From Sphingobacterium pedocola (lineage in GTDB: Bacteria; Bacteroidota; Bacteroidia; Sphingobacteriales; Sphingobacteriaceae), in the NCBI RefSeq assembly GCF_015209965.1, contig NZ_MU158691.1, forward strand, positions 491,705 through 555,704: a stretch of DNA of 64,000 nt, given 5' to 3'. The notes under the pieces are model-generated. The model made no database searches and was not told the DNA's origin. It saw only the letters and a program-made list of their open reading frames with translations. This document shows positions 18,178-27,146 of this stretch, in pieces. Position 1 is the stretch's first letter, and every line of letters starts with the position of its first letter. The position numbers and the translations under genes were made by a program.

Positions 18178-18200
18178 AAAACTTTTCCACAATTCACAAT

Positions 18201-18220
18201 TGTTAAAATTTGTTAAAATT
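18201..18220 (+). repeat. tandem 10-bp direct repeat
   Basis: TGTTAAAATT occurs twice head-to-tail in a strongly AT-rich 247-base gap between the mgtC-like and TonB receptor genes. It may be a regulator site or part of an UP-like region for the receptor promoter; no function can be shown. Confidence 0.35.
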
Positions 18221-18389
18221 TAAATTTTCTATTAATTATACTGATAAAAGTGTAAAAAACTTCAATTTTATTGATGGTTTTTTAAATTTATAAAACGAAT
18301 TAAGCGATTTTTGAAAAAATTTATCTTTAAACCGAAGTTAATTTCATATTAAGTTTACGTTAAGTCACTTATATTGCAAAATCTCTTCT

Positions 18390-18397
18390 TAATTTTG
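18390..18397 (+). promoter_or_regulatory. candidate -7 element for the TonB-dependent receptor gene
   Basis: TAATTTTG matches TAnnTTTG, 28 bases before the ATG. No clear -33 TTTG at normal spacing was found. Confidence 0.4.
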
Positions 18398-18424
18398 CTT
18401 TCGATTTAACTATTTAAAAGAAAT

Positions 18425-21097
18425 ATGAAAAAAATCTTTACTCAACTGGCAGCAATATTTGTATTGATGTTAATTTGTAACGTTTCTTTAGCACAGCGGT
18501 TGCTTAAAGGAACTGTGACGGATGGTAATTCTCCAATTGCCGGCGCATCTGTGTCCATAAAAGGAGGAACAGCAGGGACGTCGACTGATGCAAGAGGTAA
18601 TTTTACATTATCTGTTGGAGAGGCAAGTGGTGTTGTATTAGTGAAATATATTGGATATCTCACAGCACAAATAAGGTTTACAGATGCTACCACTGATATT
18701 GGAAACATCGTGTTGACGTCTAGTGGATCTGAGAATTTGGAAGAAGTAATTGTGGTTGGTAGAGGTATTATTGATATCGCTGAAGATAGACAAACTCCTA
18801 TAGCTGTATCAACTATTAAATTACTTGAGATTCAGGAAAAGTCTGCAGGTAATGTGGAATTTCCTGAAATAATGAAACATACACCTTCTGTATATATCGC
18901 AGATCAAGCGAGTGGTTTTGGAGATGCAAAGATGTTTGTTCGTGGTTTCGATCAGTCAAATACTGCTTTCTTACTCAACGGGCAACCGATTAATGGAATG
19001 GAAGATGGAAATATGTATTGGTCAAATTGGTCTGCGATGGCAGATGTGGCAAACGTTATTCAGGTACAGAGAGGATTAGGCTCATCAAAGTTGGCAATTT
19101 CATCAGTTGGTGGTACGGTAAATATCATAACCAAAGCTACTGAACTTAATAAAGGCGGCTATGCACGTATGATGACCGGTAATGATGGATACGCGAAAGC
19201 TACTATTGGTTATAATACTGGAATGATTGGGAAATGGGGTGTATCCTTTATGCTTGACGGTTGGAGAGCTGATCGTAAATTTGCAAGAGGTACTGCAGGT
19301 GCTGGACAGAATTACTTTGTATCTGTTGGGTTTAAGCCAAATGAAAATCACAATTTTAACTTTATGATCTTTGGTGCACCACAATGGCATGACCAGAACT
19401 TCTCAAAACCGTTAATGACGAGGTATAATGAGACAGATAATCAGCCAACTTCGATAAATACTCCTGGATGGGATATTACGGGTATAAAAGGTAATTCAAA
19501 TTATGGACGTTACGATGGAGAAGGCTTTTCTGCTAGAACGAATTTTTATCATAAGCCGGTTTCTAACTTAAACTGGGACTGGACAATTAACGAAAAATCA
19601 TCTTTGTCAACTGTTCTTTATGCGTCAGTTGGTCGTGGCGGTGGTACTGGACCACTAGGTAGAGGCTTATTTCATACGGGATATGAACCTTACGGTGGGG
19701 GATACTTAAGTGATGGCTCTGCAAACTGGGCCGCCGTTGCACAGAATAATGCCATTTTAGCTGACGGCGTGAGTGGTACGAGTTCCACCGGAGCTGTATT
19801 AAGAGCTTCTGTTAATAATCATTTTTGGTATGGCTTGGTAACGAACTACAATTTTGATACGAAAAAGTATTGGACATTTAACGTTGGAGCTGATATTAGA
19901 ATGTACCAAGGTGATCACTTCCAACAACTTGTTAACCTTATTGGCGCAAAAGGCGTGCTCGCGAGGCCAGCAAGTGATGCAGACGGTCATCTCGTGTCGA
20001 AGACTTTCTCAACAAATCCATGGTCTTCTTTGTTCAATAATGCAAAGGAAGGCGAACGGGTAGGATATGACAACGCGGAAAAAATAAATTATCAGGGAGT
20101 TTTCGGTCAAGCTGAATTTAGCAAGGACGGTTTTACTGCTTTTATACAAGGATCTTTATCCAACCAAGGTTATCAAAAGATCAATAGATGGAATTACGAA
20201 GCTGGTTTAACCAAATCGGAGTTTGATAATAAATTTGGATACAATATTAAAGGAGGAACTTCTTATACTTTTGATGGTGCTCATACACTTTTTGCAAATG
20301 TAGGAAAGTATTCTCGTCAACCTTACTTGGACAATGTTTTCATTTCAAATACTGTTGATTTTGCCGATCCATCAGTTGATAATGAGGAGATTTTTGGTTT
20401 AGAGGCTGGGTACAAATTTACAAACAGTTTTTTGAGGGCTAATCTTAATGCATATTACACCTCCTGGGATAATCGGTTTACTGATTATTTTTCGCAAGAT
20501 TATGCAGTTGGAAATACCGAGTACGATGATGTCACTTTCTTGTTTACAGGTATTGGGCAATTGCACAAAGGGATAGAATTAGATTTTGACGCTAAGTTGC
20601 TCCCCACCCTAAACTTAAGAGGTTTCGCATCTATCGGTGATTGGAAATATGATGGTTCGTCTCCTTATCGTGTGCGTGATGCCGATTCTTTTGATATTAT
20701 ATTTGAAGATGCTAATGGGCAGGACTTGACGGGTGTAAGGGTCGGAAATGCTGCTCAGACTACTGCTGGTTTAGGAGCGAAGTATTTCATTCTCCCTAAC
20801 TTTTCGATTGATGCCGATTTCAATTACTATGCAAGACTTTACGCAAATGTAGATATTGAAGACGTTATTGAATCATCACTTGCAGGCTCAGTTTATCAGC
20901 CGGAAGAATTAGATGGCTTTAAGACAGTTGACGGTGGTTTGAGCTATTCCTTCAAGTTGCGCGATGGTCAGAGTATCAAGTTTAGGGGAAATGTGAAAAA
21001 TATTTTTAACGAAAAGTATTTTGCAAGGGCTGATGCAAACGGATATGTCTACGGTCTAGGAACGACATGGAATGCGGGATTAACATATAGCTTCTAA
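18425..21097 (+). CDS. TonB-dependent outer-membrane receptor
   Basis: 890 residues. A Sec signal peptide (MKKIFTQLAAIF...SLAQ, cleavage near residue 24) is followed by a carboxypeptidase-regulatory-like domain (about 28-105, GTVTDGNSPIAGASVSIKGG), a plug domain with FVRGFDQSNTAFLLNG and QVQRGLGSSKLAISSVGG, and a long beta-barrel. The protein ends in aromatic ...NAGLTYSF, as expected for outer-membrane insertion. No SusD-like partner or enzyme genes adjoin it, so the ligand is unknown; it is monocistronic between its promoter and a strong terminator. Confidence 0.93.
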   Translation: MKKIFTQLAAIFVLMLICNVSLAQRLLKGTVTDGNSPIAGASVSIKGGTAGTSTDARGNFTLSVGEASGVVLVKYIGYLTAQIRFTDATTDIGNIVLTSSGSENLEEVIVVGRGIIDIAEDRQTPIAVSTIKLLEIQEKSAGNVEFPEIMKHTPSVYIADQASGFGDAKMFVRGFDQSNTAFLLNGQPINGMEDGNMYWSNWSAMADVANVIQVQRGLGSSKLAISSVGGTVNIITKATELNKGGYARMMTGNDGYAKATIGYNTGMIGKWGVSFMLDGWRADRKFARGTAGAGQNYFVSVGFKPNENHNFNFMIFGAPQWHDQNFSKPLMTRYNETDNQPTSINTPGWDITGIKGNSNYGRYDGEGFSARTNFYHKPVSNLNWDWTINEKSSLSTVLYASVGRGGGTGPLGRGLFHTGYEPYGGGYLSDGSANWAAVAQNNAILADGVSGTSSTGAVLRASVNNHFWYGLVTNYNFDTKKYWTFNVGADIRMYQGDHFQQLVNLIGAKGVLARPASDADGHLVSKTFSTNPWSSLFNNAKEGERVGYDNAEKINYQGVFGQAEFSKDGFTAFIQGSLSNQGYQKINRWNYEAGLTKSEFDNKFGYNIKGGTSYTFDGAHTLFANVGKYSRQPYLDNVFISNTVDFADPSVDNEEIFGLEAGYKFTNSFLRANLNAYYTSWDNRFTDYFSQDYAVGNTEYDDVTFLFTGIGQLHKGIELDFDAKLLPTLNLRGFASIGDWKYDGSSPYRVRDADSFDIIFEDANGQDLTGVRVGNAAQTTAGLGAKYFILPNFSIDADFNYYARLYANVDIEDVIESSLAGSVYQPEELDGFKTVDGGLSYSFKLRDGQSIKFRGNVKNIFNEKYFARADANGYVYGLGTTWNAGLTYSF

Positions 21098-21130
21098 CAT
21101 ATATTTAAGGATTTATCACTTTTCTGATAA

Positions 21131-21169
21131 AATGCCCTGCTCTTCATCAAGAGCAGGGCATTCTTTTTT
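21131..21169 (+). terminator. intrinsic terminator of the TonB receptor gene
   Basis: A perfect 14-bp stem AATGCCCTGCTCTT (21131-21144) / AAGAGCAGGGCATT (21149-21162) with tetraloop CATC, followed by CTTTTTT. Confidence 0.93.
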
Positions 21170-21280
21170 ATATCTTCCGTTGCCGGAAACATCAATATCC
21201 CTACGATTAAGCCCACGAATCTTTTGAAAGGTAAGGGGGGCTAAGCGTTAATACTAACTTCGTGAACCGGCTGGATAAAA

Positions 21281-21505
21281 CTACCGTAACCCGCCCGGCT
21301 CTCGATCTATAATGGGACCGCCGTGCTCTCTTGTATTTCTCGCGGAGGGGATTTCAGGCGCCGGTGGAACGTACCCATCTCCCTTTCTTTCCTCACTTGT
21401 TTCATTATCCTCTTCTTCTTGTTTTTTTTGCGCTTCTTGTTCAGCTTTCAATCGCTTCAATTCTTCCGCTTTCTCCAGATCTTTTTCGTTCTCTTGCGTA
21501 TTCAT
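21281..21505 (-). CDS. small highly charged hypothetical protein
   Basis: 74 residues, not recognised. The first half is Glu/Lys/Gln-rich and likely a helix or coiled coil (KDLEKAEELKRLKAEQEAQK); the second half is Pro/Gly-rich (GDGYVPPAPEIPSARN). There is no signal peptide or membrane segment. It may be disordered. It lies alone between the receptor terminator and the LOG gene. Biased composition makes it hard to rule out a chance open frame, but the amino-acid usage is protein-like and small proteins of this style are common in the family. Confidence 0.5.
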   Translation of the reverse strand: MNTQENEKDLEKAEELKRLKAEQEAQKKQEEEDNETSEERKGDGYVPPAPEIPSARNTREHGGPIIDREPGGLR

Positions 21506-21653
21506 AATAATCCTCGTTTTAACGTTTTAAAATTATGTTTCCATCTTCGATGTTAACGAGTCAACATTTTAAAACCGATCTTGTTTAGATTTTTTGAATT
21601 CTTCGTCTTTAGACCGAAGGTCGATGCTACCTATAAGCTGTTACCTGAAGCGA

Positions 21654-22358
21654 CTAAAAATTTGGCTTTAACAAATATTTATCATAGAAGCGGAAAATAT
21701 GTTCCACGGCTTCTTCAGGCGTGTCAACCAACCGGTAGAGATTTAGATCTTCTTCGCTTATATTCTTTTCGGTAAGCATGGTGTTTTTAATCCAATCGAT
21801 GAGCCCACCCCAGTATGCTTTTCCAACCAATACAATGGGAAATCGGGCAATCTTTCCGGTTTGGATTAATGTAATAGCTTCAAATAGTTCGTCCATAGTA
21901 CCAAAGCCGCCTGGCATAACAATATATCCCTGCGAATACTTCATAAACATGACTTTACGCACGAAAAAATAATTGAATTCCAATAATTTATCTCGGTCGA
22001 TGTATTTGTTGTGAAATTGTTCGAAAGGTAAGTCAATATTCAGACCTACTGATTTACCTCCTGCATTGTAGGCGCCTTTATTGGCTGCTTCCATAATCCC
22101 TGGGCCACCGCCCGAAATAACACCATACCCCTTTTCCGCTAATAATCGGGCTATCTCCACCGTCATCTCATAATATTTATTTTCGTCGGCCGTACGTGCG
22201 GATCCGAATATTGATACGCAGGGGCCTATTTTAGCCAATTTTTCAAAACCATCAACAAATTCCGACATGATTTTGAAAATCTGCCAAGAGTCTTTTACTT
22301 TTATTTCTTGCCACGTTTTATTAGCAAATGAATTCCTTATTCTATCTTCTTTAGCCAT
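21654..22358 (-). CDS. LOG-family protein (nucleoside 5'-monophosphate phosphoribohydrolase)
   Basis: 234 residues, Rossmann fold. Motifs SGGGPGIMEAAN (82-93) and PGGFGTMDELFE (149-160) match the LOG/TIGR00730 signature, where the Arg and the Glu of PGGxGTxxE are catalytic. LOG enzymes release free base from nucleotides; cytokinin activation is the plant role, while the bacterial role is usually nucleotide salvage. Monocistronic and divergent from recR. Confidence 0.9.
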   Translation of the reverse strand: MAKEDRIRNSFANKTWQEIKVKDSWQIFKIMSEFVDGFEKLAKIGPCVSIFGSARTADENKYYEMTVEIARLLAEKGYGVISGGGPGIMEAANKGAYNAGGKSVGLNIDLPFEQFHNKYIDRDKLLEFNYFFVRKVMFMKYSQGYIVMPGGFGTMDELFEAITLIQTGKIARFPIVLVGKAYWGGLIDWIKNTMLTEKNISEEDLNLYRLVDTPEEAVEHIFRFYDKYLLKPNF

Positions 22359-22442
22359 TCTTTGTAAATAATGTTATCCTCACAATATAATAAATTTTGC
22401 TGAATTGATGAAGCGATGAATAAAGTTGCGCTTTTTATTTTT

Positions 22443-22450
22443 TACTTTTG
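22443..22450 (+). promoter_or_regulatory. candidate -7 element for recR
   Basis: TACTTTTG matches TAnnTTTG, 32 bases before the recR ATG. The closest TTG upstream (22426-22428) gives a short spacer, so support is modest. Confidence 0.3.
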
Positions 22451-22482
22451 ATTTTTGAGTTTTTACTATTTACTTTTACAGC

Positions 22483-23097
22483 ATGAATTTCTCGTCAAAA
22501 TTATTAGAGCAAGCTGTTGATGAGTTTGGTAGGCTGCCAGGGATTGGAAGGAAGACAGCATTGCGGTTGGTTTTGCATTTGTTAAAGCAATCGAATACGG
22601 AGGTATCCCGCTTTACACAGTCTCTAAATAATCTTAAAGAAAATATTAAATACTGTAGCACTTGCTTCAACATATCAGATGAGGCTACGTGTGAAATCTG
22701 CCAGTCGTTAAAGCGAGATAAATTAACGATATGCGTGGTAGAAGATACGCGTGATGTGATGGCTATTGAAAATACAAATCAATACCAAGGAGTGTACCAT
22801 GTGCTTGGAGGACTTATTTCTCCGATGGATGGGATAGGGCCTGCCGATCTTAAGATAGAGGGGCTTATCGATCGGCTAAGAAATGGAGAGATCAGTGAGG
22901 TTATTTTAGCCTTAAGCGCTACGATGGAGGGCGACACGACGATATTCTATCTGTATCGTAAACTAAAGGAATTCAATGTTCAAGTCAGTACAATTGCACG
23001 AGGTATTGCTTTCGGCGGTGAACTGGAGTATGTGGACGAAATTACATTGGGTAGATCTATCGCGACGCGTGTGCCTTATGAACGAAATGTAGGCTAA
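22483..23097 (+). CDS. recR: recombination protein RecR
   Basis: Acts with RecF/RecO in loading RecA at gaps. The 204 residues are the normal length. A helix-hairpin-helix region (RLPGIGRKTALRLVLHLL, residues 18-35), a C4 zinc finger (C58, C61, C70, C73) and a Toprim domain (ICVVEDTRDVMAIE...) occur in the standard order, ending with the Walker-B-like ARGIAFGGELEYVDE. Convergent with the MFS gene, 12 bases apart. Confidence 0.97.
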   Translation: MNFSSKLLEQAVDEFGRLPGIGRKTALRLVLHLLKQSNTEVSRFTQSLNNLKENIKYCSTCFNISDEATCEICQSLKRDKLTICVVEDTRDVMAIENTNQYQGVYHVLGGLISPMDGIGPADLKIEGLIDRLRNGEISEVILALSATMEGDTTIFYLYRKLKEFNVQVSTIARGIAFGGELEYVDEITLGRSIATRVPYERNVG

Positions 23098-23109
23098 GAA
23101 TAAGATATT

Positions 23110-24330
23110 TTAAGCACTCTTCATTTTTGTAATGACCCAGATGAATCCAAAACTCGTACATATAAGAACACAACCGGTGATAGTCCATAGTGTATTGTAA
23201 CCGAAATGTTCTGCCGTAAATGTCCCAAGAAAAGGAGATACAATATTTGCCGCTGCAAACGCCAAAGAATTGAATCCCATATAGGCACCTTGATTTTGTA
23301 ATGAAGCTCGTTGTATTGCAATGGTAGCGGTAAAAGGTAAGGTCAGCATTTCACCCACGGATAGGAAAAACATCGCGAGGTAAAGCCACAAAATTCCGAA
23401 ATCCAAGTTCAGCATCCAGTAGGAGAAACCGGCAATAGCCGTTCCCCAAAACATGATCTGTTTTACGCTAAAACGGTGTTCTACGAGATGGACTAACACC
23501 ATTTCAAATAATACGATAACAAAGCCGCTAAATCCTAAAATGAGTCCTATCTGGCTTGCATCCATCGCATAAACGTCTTTGTAGAATAGGGGTAAGGTGC
23601 TCAAAAGCTGAAAAAAAGCCATTGAAAAAAGACAGCAGAGGATATTAAATAATATAAATAAGCTATCGGTATAGGCACTTTTAGCAGGCTTGTTGGTTGG
23701 TATTTCTGCTCTCACCGATTGGTCAATTTTTTTATTCCCTTCCTTATCCTTAAAAAAATAGATAAAAACGATTGCGGCGACACCTGCTGCCATCGCATTT
23801 CCGTAAAATATCCAGTCGTAAGAAAAGGTCGCTAAGAAACCACCTAAAGCCGGACCTATAGAAAAACCCAGATTTACAGCCATACGATTTAACGAATAGG
23901 CTTTGGTTATATTTTCAGGCTTGGCATATTTGGCTACAGACACTGAGTTAGCTGGTCTGAAAATATCCGCCACCAATGTTAGTATAAATATCATCAACGA
24001 CAAACTTTCGAATGTTCGGAAATGAGGGGTAATCAGAAATAACGGGATGGTGAGCATTAAACTCCAGGTCTGTACCTTGAAATTGCCAAAACGATCTGTA
24101 AGCCAACCCCCCAGCCATGACCCGCACACGGAACCCAAACCAAAGCAACCTAACACTAATCCCACCTGGGTTTTACTGAAATTTAATTCAGATGACATAT
24201 AAATCCCTAGAAAAGGGATTACCATCGATCCAGTACGATTGATTAACATGACTAATGCCAGTAACCACGCGGCTGGAGATAGACCGTTGTAAGATTTAAT
24301 ATATAACCGGACTATAGTGTTCATGCGCAA
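23110..24330 (-). CDS. MFS transporter
   Basis: 406 residues with about twelve transmembrane helices. The MFS motif A is GGWLTDRFGN between helices 2 and 3, and the linker between the halves is charged (KDKEGNKKIDQSVRAE). The type resembles drug/metabolite:H+ antiporters (DHA1-like); the substrate cannot be predicted. The ATG at 24324 (MNTIVRLY) is an alternative start two codons in. Single gene, convergent with recR. Confidence 0.87.
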   Translation of the reverse strand: MRMNTIVRLYIKSYNGLSPAAWLLALVMLINRTGSMVIPFLGIYMSSELNFSKTQVGLVLGCFGLGSVCGSWLGGWLTDRFGNFKVQTWSLMLTIPLFLITPHFRTFESLSLMIFILTLVADIFRPANSVSVAKYAKPENITKAYSLNRMAVNLGFSIGPALGGFLATFSYDWIFYGNAMAAGVAAIVFIYFFKDKEGNKKIDQSVRAEIPTNKPAKSAYTDSLFILFNILCCLFSMAFFQLLSTLPLFYKDVYAMDASQIGLILGFSGFVIVLFEMVLVHLVEHRFSVKQIMFWGTAIAGFSYWMLNLDFGILWLYLAMFFLSVGEMLTLPFTATIAIQRASLQNQGAYMGFNSLAFAAANIVSPFLGTFTAEHFGYNTLWTITGCVLICTSFGFIWVITKMKSA

Positions 24331-24440
24331 ATAATTCTAACTCATCGGCACGGCTGCCTGCGAAAGGCAGTTTTTTAAGACGTGCGGCTCATCCCGAAAA
24401 TAAATTTAAAAGAGTGTGAAGATAGTACTTTTATTGTATA

Positions 24441-25406
24441 TTACGCTACGATTTGCCGATCCATTTCGGAGGATATGGTGTAATTATTAAATACGGTGCG
24501 TTTGCTTTTTGTAGCGGGGTTAAATATGAAATCGATACGCCCTAGATTGGCACCACCGAAACCCGCTTGATTAACTAATGTTATCTTACCATCCATATTT
24601 TTGATTTCGGTAGGTTTATCCAGAAAAGTGTGGGTATGACCGCCAACAATTAAATCTATATCTTTAGTGCTAGCGGCTAATTTTAAATCCGATATCGTAT
24701 CATCTTGATATGCATATCCCAAGTGTGATAAGCAAATTACCAGATCGCATTTTAATTCGTTTTTTAGTTTGTGCGTGAGACGGGTTGCCACCTCCAAGGG
24801 GTCTAGATAACGCATTCCTACATAATTGTTAGGATCTACTAGGCCTTCCGTATTTACGCCTAATCCAAATAAACCTATTTTTATGCCGTCTTTTACAAAG
24901 GTGATGTGCTCTTTAGTTTTTCCAGCGAGTGCCGTATTGGAGAAATCATAATTCGATGTGATGAAAGGAAAGTTAGCGCTATCAAAGTGCTTGAGTATAC
25001 CACTTATCCCATTGTCAAATTCGTGGTTGCCAAACGTTCCTGCGTCGTACTGGAGTTTTGACATTAACGCTAATTCGACTTTACCTTCAAATAAATTAAA
25101 ATAAGGTGTACCTTGAAACATATCTCCTGCATCCAATAGCAACACATTTTTCTCCTCTTGCCGGATTTTTTGTATCAGAGTGCTCCGGCGGGCGACTCCT
25201 CCTAGACCTTGAACTTTCGAACCGTCCATAGGGAATGGCTCTATACGGCTGTGCACATCATTTGTGTGAAGAATGGTAATCTTTACTTCTCTCCTGGAGC
25301 TTGCTTCAATCTTGTTGGTATATGAATTAAAGGCACAAAGTGCTCCTAATGCCGACATTTTCCGAATAAATGATCTTCTATTGAATGATTGTGATTCTAC
25401 CATCAA
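24441..25406 (-). CDS. metallophosphatase, 5'-nucleotidase N-terminal domain
   Basis: 321 residues, calcineurin-like metallophosphatase domain of the UshA/5'-nucleotidase type. Metal ligands appear in HTNDVHSR (47-54), GDMFQGTPY (94-102), GNHEFDNG (126-133) and GGHTHTFLDKP. The N-terminus NRRSFIRKM (9-17) is a twin-arginine signal, so it is exported folded. The C-terminal nucleotide-recognition domain is missing here and is supplied by the gene immediately upstream, whose end it overlaps by 29 bases. The two products very probably make one periplasmic nucleotidase. Confidence 0.9.
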   Translation of the reverse strand: MMVESQSFNRRSFIRKMSALGALCAFNSYTNKIEASSRREVKITILHTNDVHSRIEPFPMDGSKVQGLGGVARRSTLIQKIRQEEKNVLLLDAGDMFQGTPYFNLFEGKVELALMSKLQYDAGTFGNHEFDNGISGILKHFDSANFPFITSNYDFSNTALAGKTKEHITFVKDGIKIGLFGLGVNTEGLVDPNNYVGMRYLDPLEVATRLTHKLKNELKCDLVICLSHLGYAYQDDTISDLKLAASTKDIDLIVGGHTHTFLDKPTEIKNMDGKITLVNQAGFGGANLGRIDFIFNPATKSKRTVFNNYTISSEMDRQIVA

Positions 25407-26127
25407 GCTGTGTGTTTATTTTTTTATTCTCTTTTGTTAACTGCTCTACATACTCAATTAAACCTTCACGCACTAGGATAGGTGTATTAATTCGATTTAA
25501 TGGATTGTTCAGGCCCTTTACATTATCTCCTCCGTTCGCCAAATAGTCATATGTGACCAACTTATATGATTTCTCTGGATCGATGGTTTTCCCATTGAGC
25601 ATGAGATTTGCAACTTGATTGTTTTTTATGGTCATAACAAAACCTCCTATAGGTTGGCCACCTGTATTGGCGATGAAATTGGCTAATATCAATAGATCTG
25701 AGCCTTTCATCTCTAATATGGTGATCGTATTTTCGAAAGGCATGAGTTCGAATAAAGAACCTACAGTGACAGGACCTTTTTTTAATTCTGAACGGATACC
25801 TCCTTTTGTTGAAAATGAAATTTCCACAGTAGGGTCCACTTTTTTTCCAATTTCCAATAGTGCATCGGCAAAGAAATTTCCTATTAAAAATTCAGGTTCT
25901 GTACGACTTTTATTTAAGAATTTTTCTGAAAAACCTATTTCACGGTTCATCTCGCCTTCCATAGCTGTCTTGAAAGGGGTATAATAATTTACAATTGAAG
26001 TGTCTGCGGGCAAATCTGCATTAACGGAATAGGTAATCGACCGGTTACCGCCGACAAGATAAGTGCTCTTGCAACCAACGAAAAACAACACTGCAACCAA
26101 AGTCGATAAAAAATGTACGTTACGCAT
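25378..26127 (-). CDS. 5'-nucleotidase C-terminal domain lipoprotein
   Basis: 249 residues with a lipoprotein signal (VLFFVGCKS, Cys near 19). The body matches the 5'-nucleotidase C-terminal (substrate-binding) domain: the segment STKGGIRSELKKGPVTVGSLFELMPFEN and the motif DYLANGGDN. In UshA these residues stack the nucleobase. As a separate protein placed upstream of the catalytic domain gene, it is probably the partner of the metallophosphatase that it overlaps. Confidence 0.88.
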   Translation of the reverse strand: MRNVHFLSTLVAVLFFVGCKSTYLVGGNRSITYSVNADLPADTSIVNYYTPFKTAMEGEMNREIGFSEKFLNKSRTEPEFLIGNFFADALLEIGKKVDPTVEISFSTKGGIRSELKKGPVTVGSLFELMPFENTITILEMKGSDLLILANFIANTGGQPIGGFVMTIKNNQVANLMLNGKTIDPEKSYKLVTYDYLANGGDNVKGLNNPLNRINTPILVREGLIEYVEQLTKENKKINTQLDGRITIIQ

Positions 26128-26228
26128 AGAACTTGTATTTCAACTTACGAAGCTAAGAAGAAACTCAGTCGCAACAAAGACAAACAGATTAAAATATTGT
26201 AATGTTATCGTAATGTTGGACGACAGAT

Positions 26229-26245
26229 ACTTCAATAATTGAAGT
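26229..26245. promoter_or_regulatory. perfect palindrome, candidate operator
   Basis: ACTTCAAT-A-ATTGAAGT is a perfect 8+1+8 palindrome ending 11 bases before the -7 element at 26257. It covers the expected -33 region of the lipoprotein gene promoter, where a dimeric repressor such as a MarR-type protein could bind. No regulator gene is adjacent. Confidence 0.45.
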
Positions 26246-26256
26246 GTTTTATTTTC

Positions 26257-26264
26257 TATCTTTG
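26257..26264 (+). promoter_or_regulatory. -7 element upstream of the 26330 lipoprotein gene
   Basis: TATCTTTG matches TAnnTTTG; transcription would begin near 26271, giving a leader of about 60 bases. Confidence 0.5.
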
Positions 26265-26329
26265 GGGGGAAATAATTCTGGGGATAATTTGGCATGTAGA
26301 TTGTCTTCACTAGTTAAACTAAATCATAG

Positions 26330-27004
26330 ATGTTAAAGAGAATTTTATTCAGTAGTGTGGCTATTATACTTGTATTTTCGCTCAGCAGCTGTTTCGATAT
26401 CGTCGAAGAAATCAATTTTCAATCCAATGGTGCTGGAAAGATAAAAGCAACCTTAAATTTGAGTAAAAGTAAGACCAAAGTTGCTTCATTGATGCTCTTG
26501 GATAGTGTGAATGGTATAAAGGTGCCAAGTAAGACGACAATCCAAAAGGAGTTAAATGATATTGTAGGGATCCTTAAGCAAACAAAGGGGATAAGTCAGG
26601 TAAATTCTAGTTTGGATTTCAATAATTATATCGCGACGCTGGAATGTAATTTTAGCAACGTAGCGGCCTTAAATACATTTACTAAGACGCTATCGACTAA
26701 ATTTAAAACAAATATATCTGGATACACTACTTATGCTTACGATGCGTCAAATAAGGTGTTTGTTCGGAAATATAATGCGTCGCAAGATGCGAAAAAAGAG
26801 TTTACGAAATTAAAAGGAGAAAATCAAAAGGCTTTTAACGATGCTTATTTTACGAGTATATATCGATTTGCTGAACCGGTAAAAAGCCAACAAAACAGCA
26901 AGGCTAGTATTTCATCCAATCGGAAAGCGGTGATGCTCAAAACGGGTATGCTGGAACTCATCAACGGCACTACAAACCTCTCCAATACGATAGCACTTAA
27001 TTAA
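26330..27004 (+). CDS. hypothetical lipoprotein
   Basis: 224 residues, not recognised. Signal peptide ends in the lipobox FSLSSC (Cys near 22). The mature part is rich in Lys, Ser and Asn, with predicted alternating strands and helices and no catalytic motif. It begins a plus-strand series of three envelope genes (gaps 142 and 14 bases) and has its own promoter with a palindrome. Confidence 0.75.
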   Translation: MLKRILFSSVAIILVFSLSSCFDIVEEINFQSNGAGKIKATLNLSKSKTKVASLMLLDSVNGIKVPSKTTIQKELNDIVGILKQTKGISQVNSSLDFNNYIATLECNFSNVAALNTFTKTLSTKFKTNISGYTTYAYDASNKVFVRKYNASQDAKKEFTKLKGENQKAFNDAYFTSIYRFAEPVKSQQNSKASISSNRKAVMLKTGMLELINGTTNLSNTIALN

Positions 27005-27146
27005 ACTTTGAAAAATCTCTAGGCAGAATCCACTGAGATGGCAATAATGATGTCAAGATTTGCCGTATACACCCCGGTATCATAAGCTGGTGAGCTTAAA
27101 TAGGGTGAGAAATAATGAATAATATCAATTAAAATAACATAAACGG

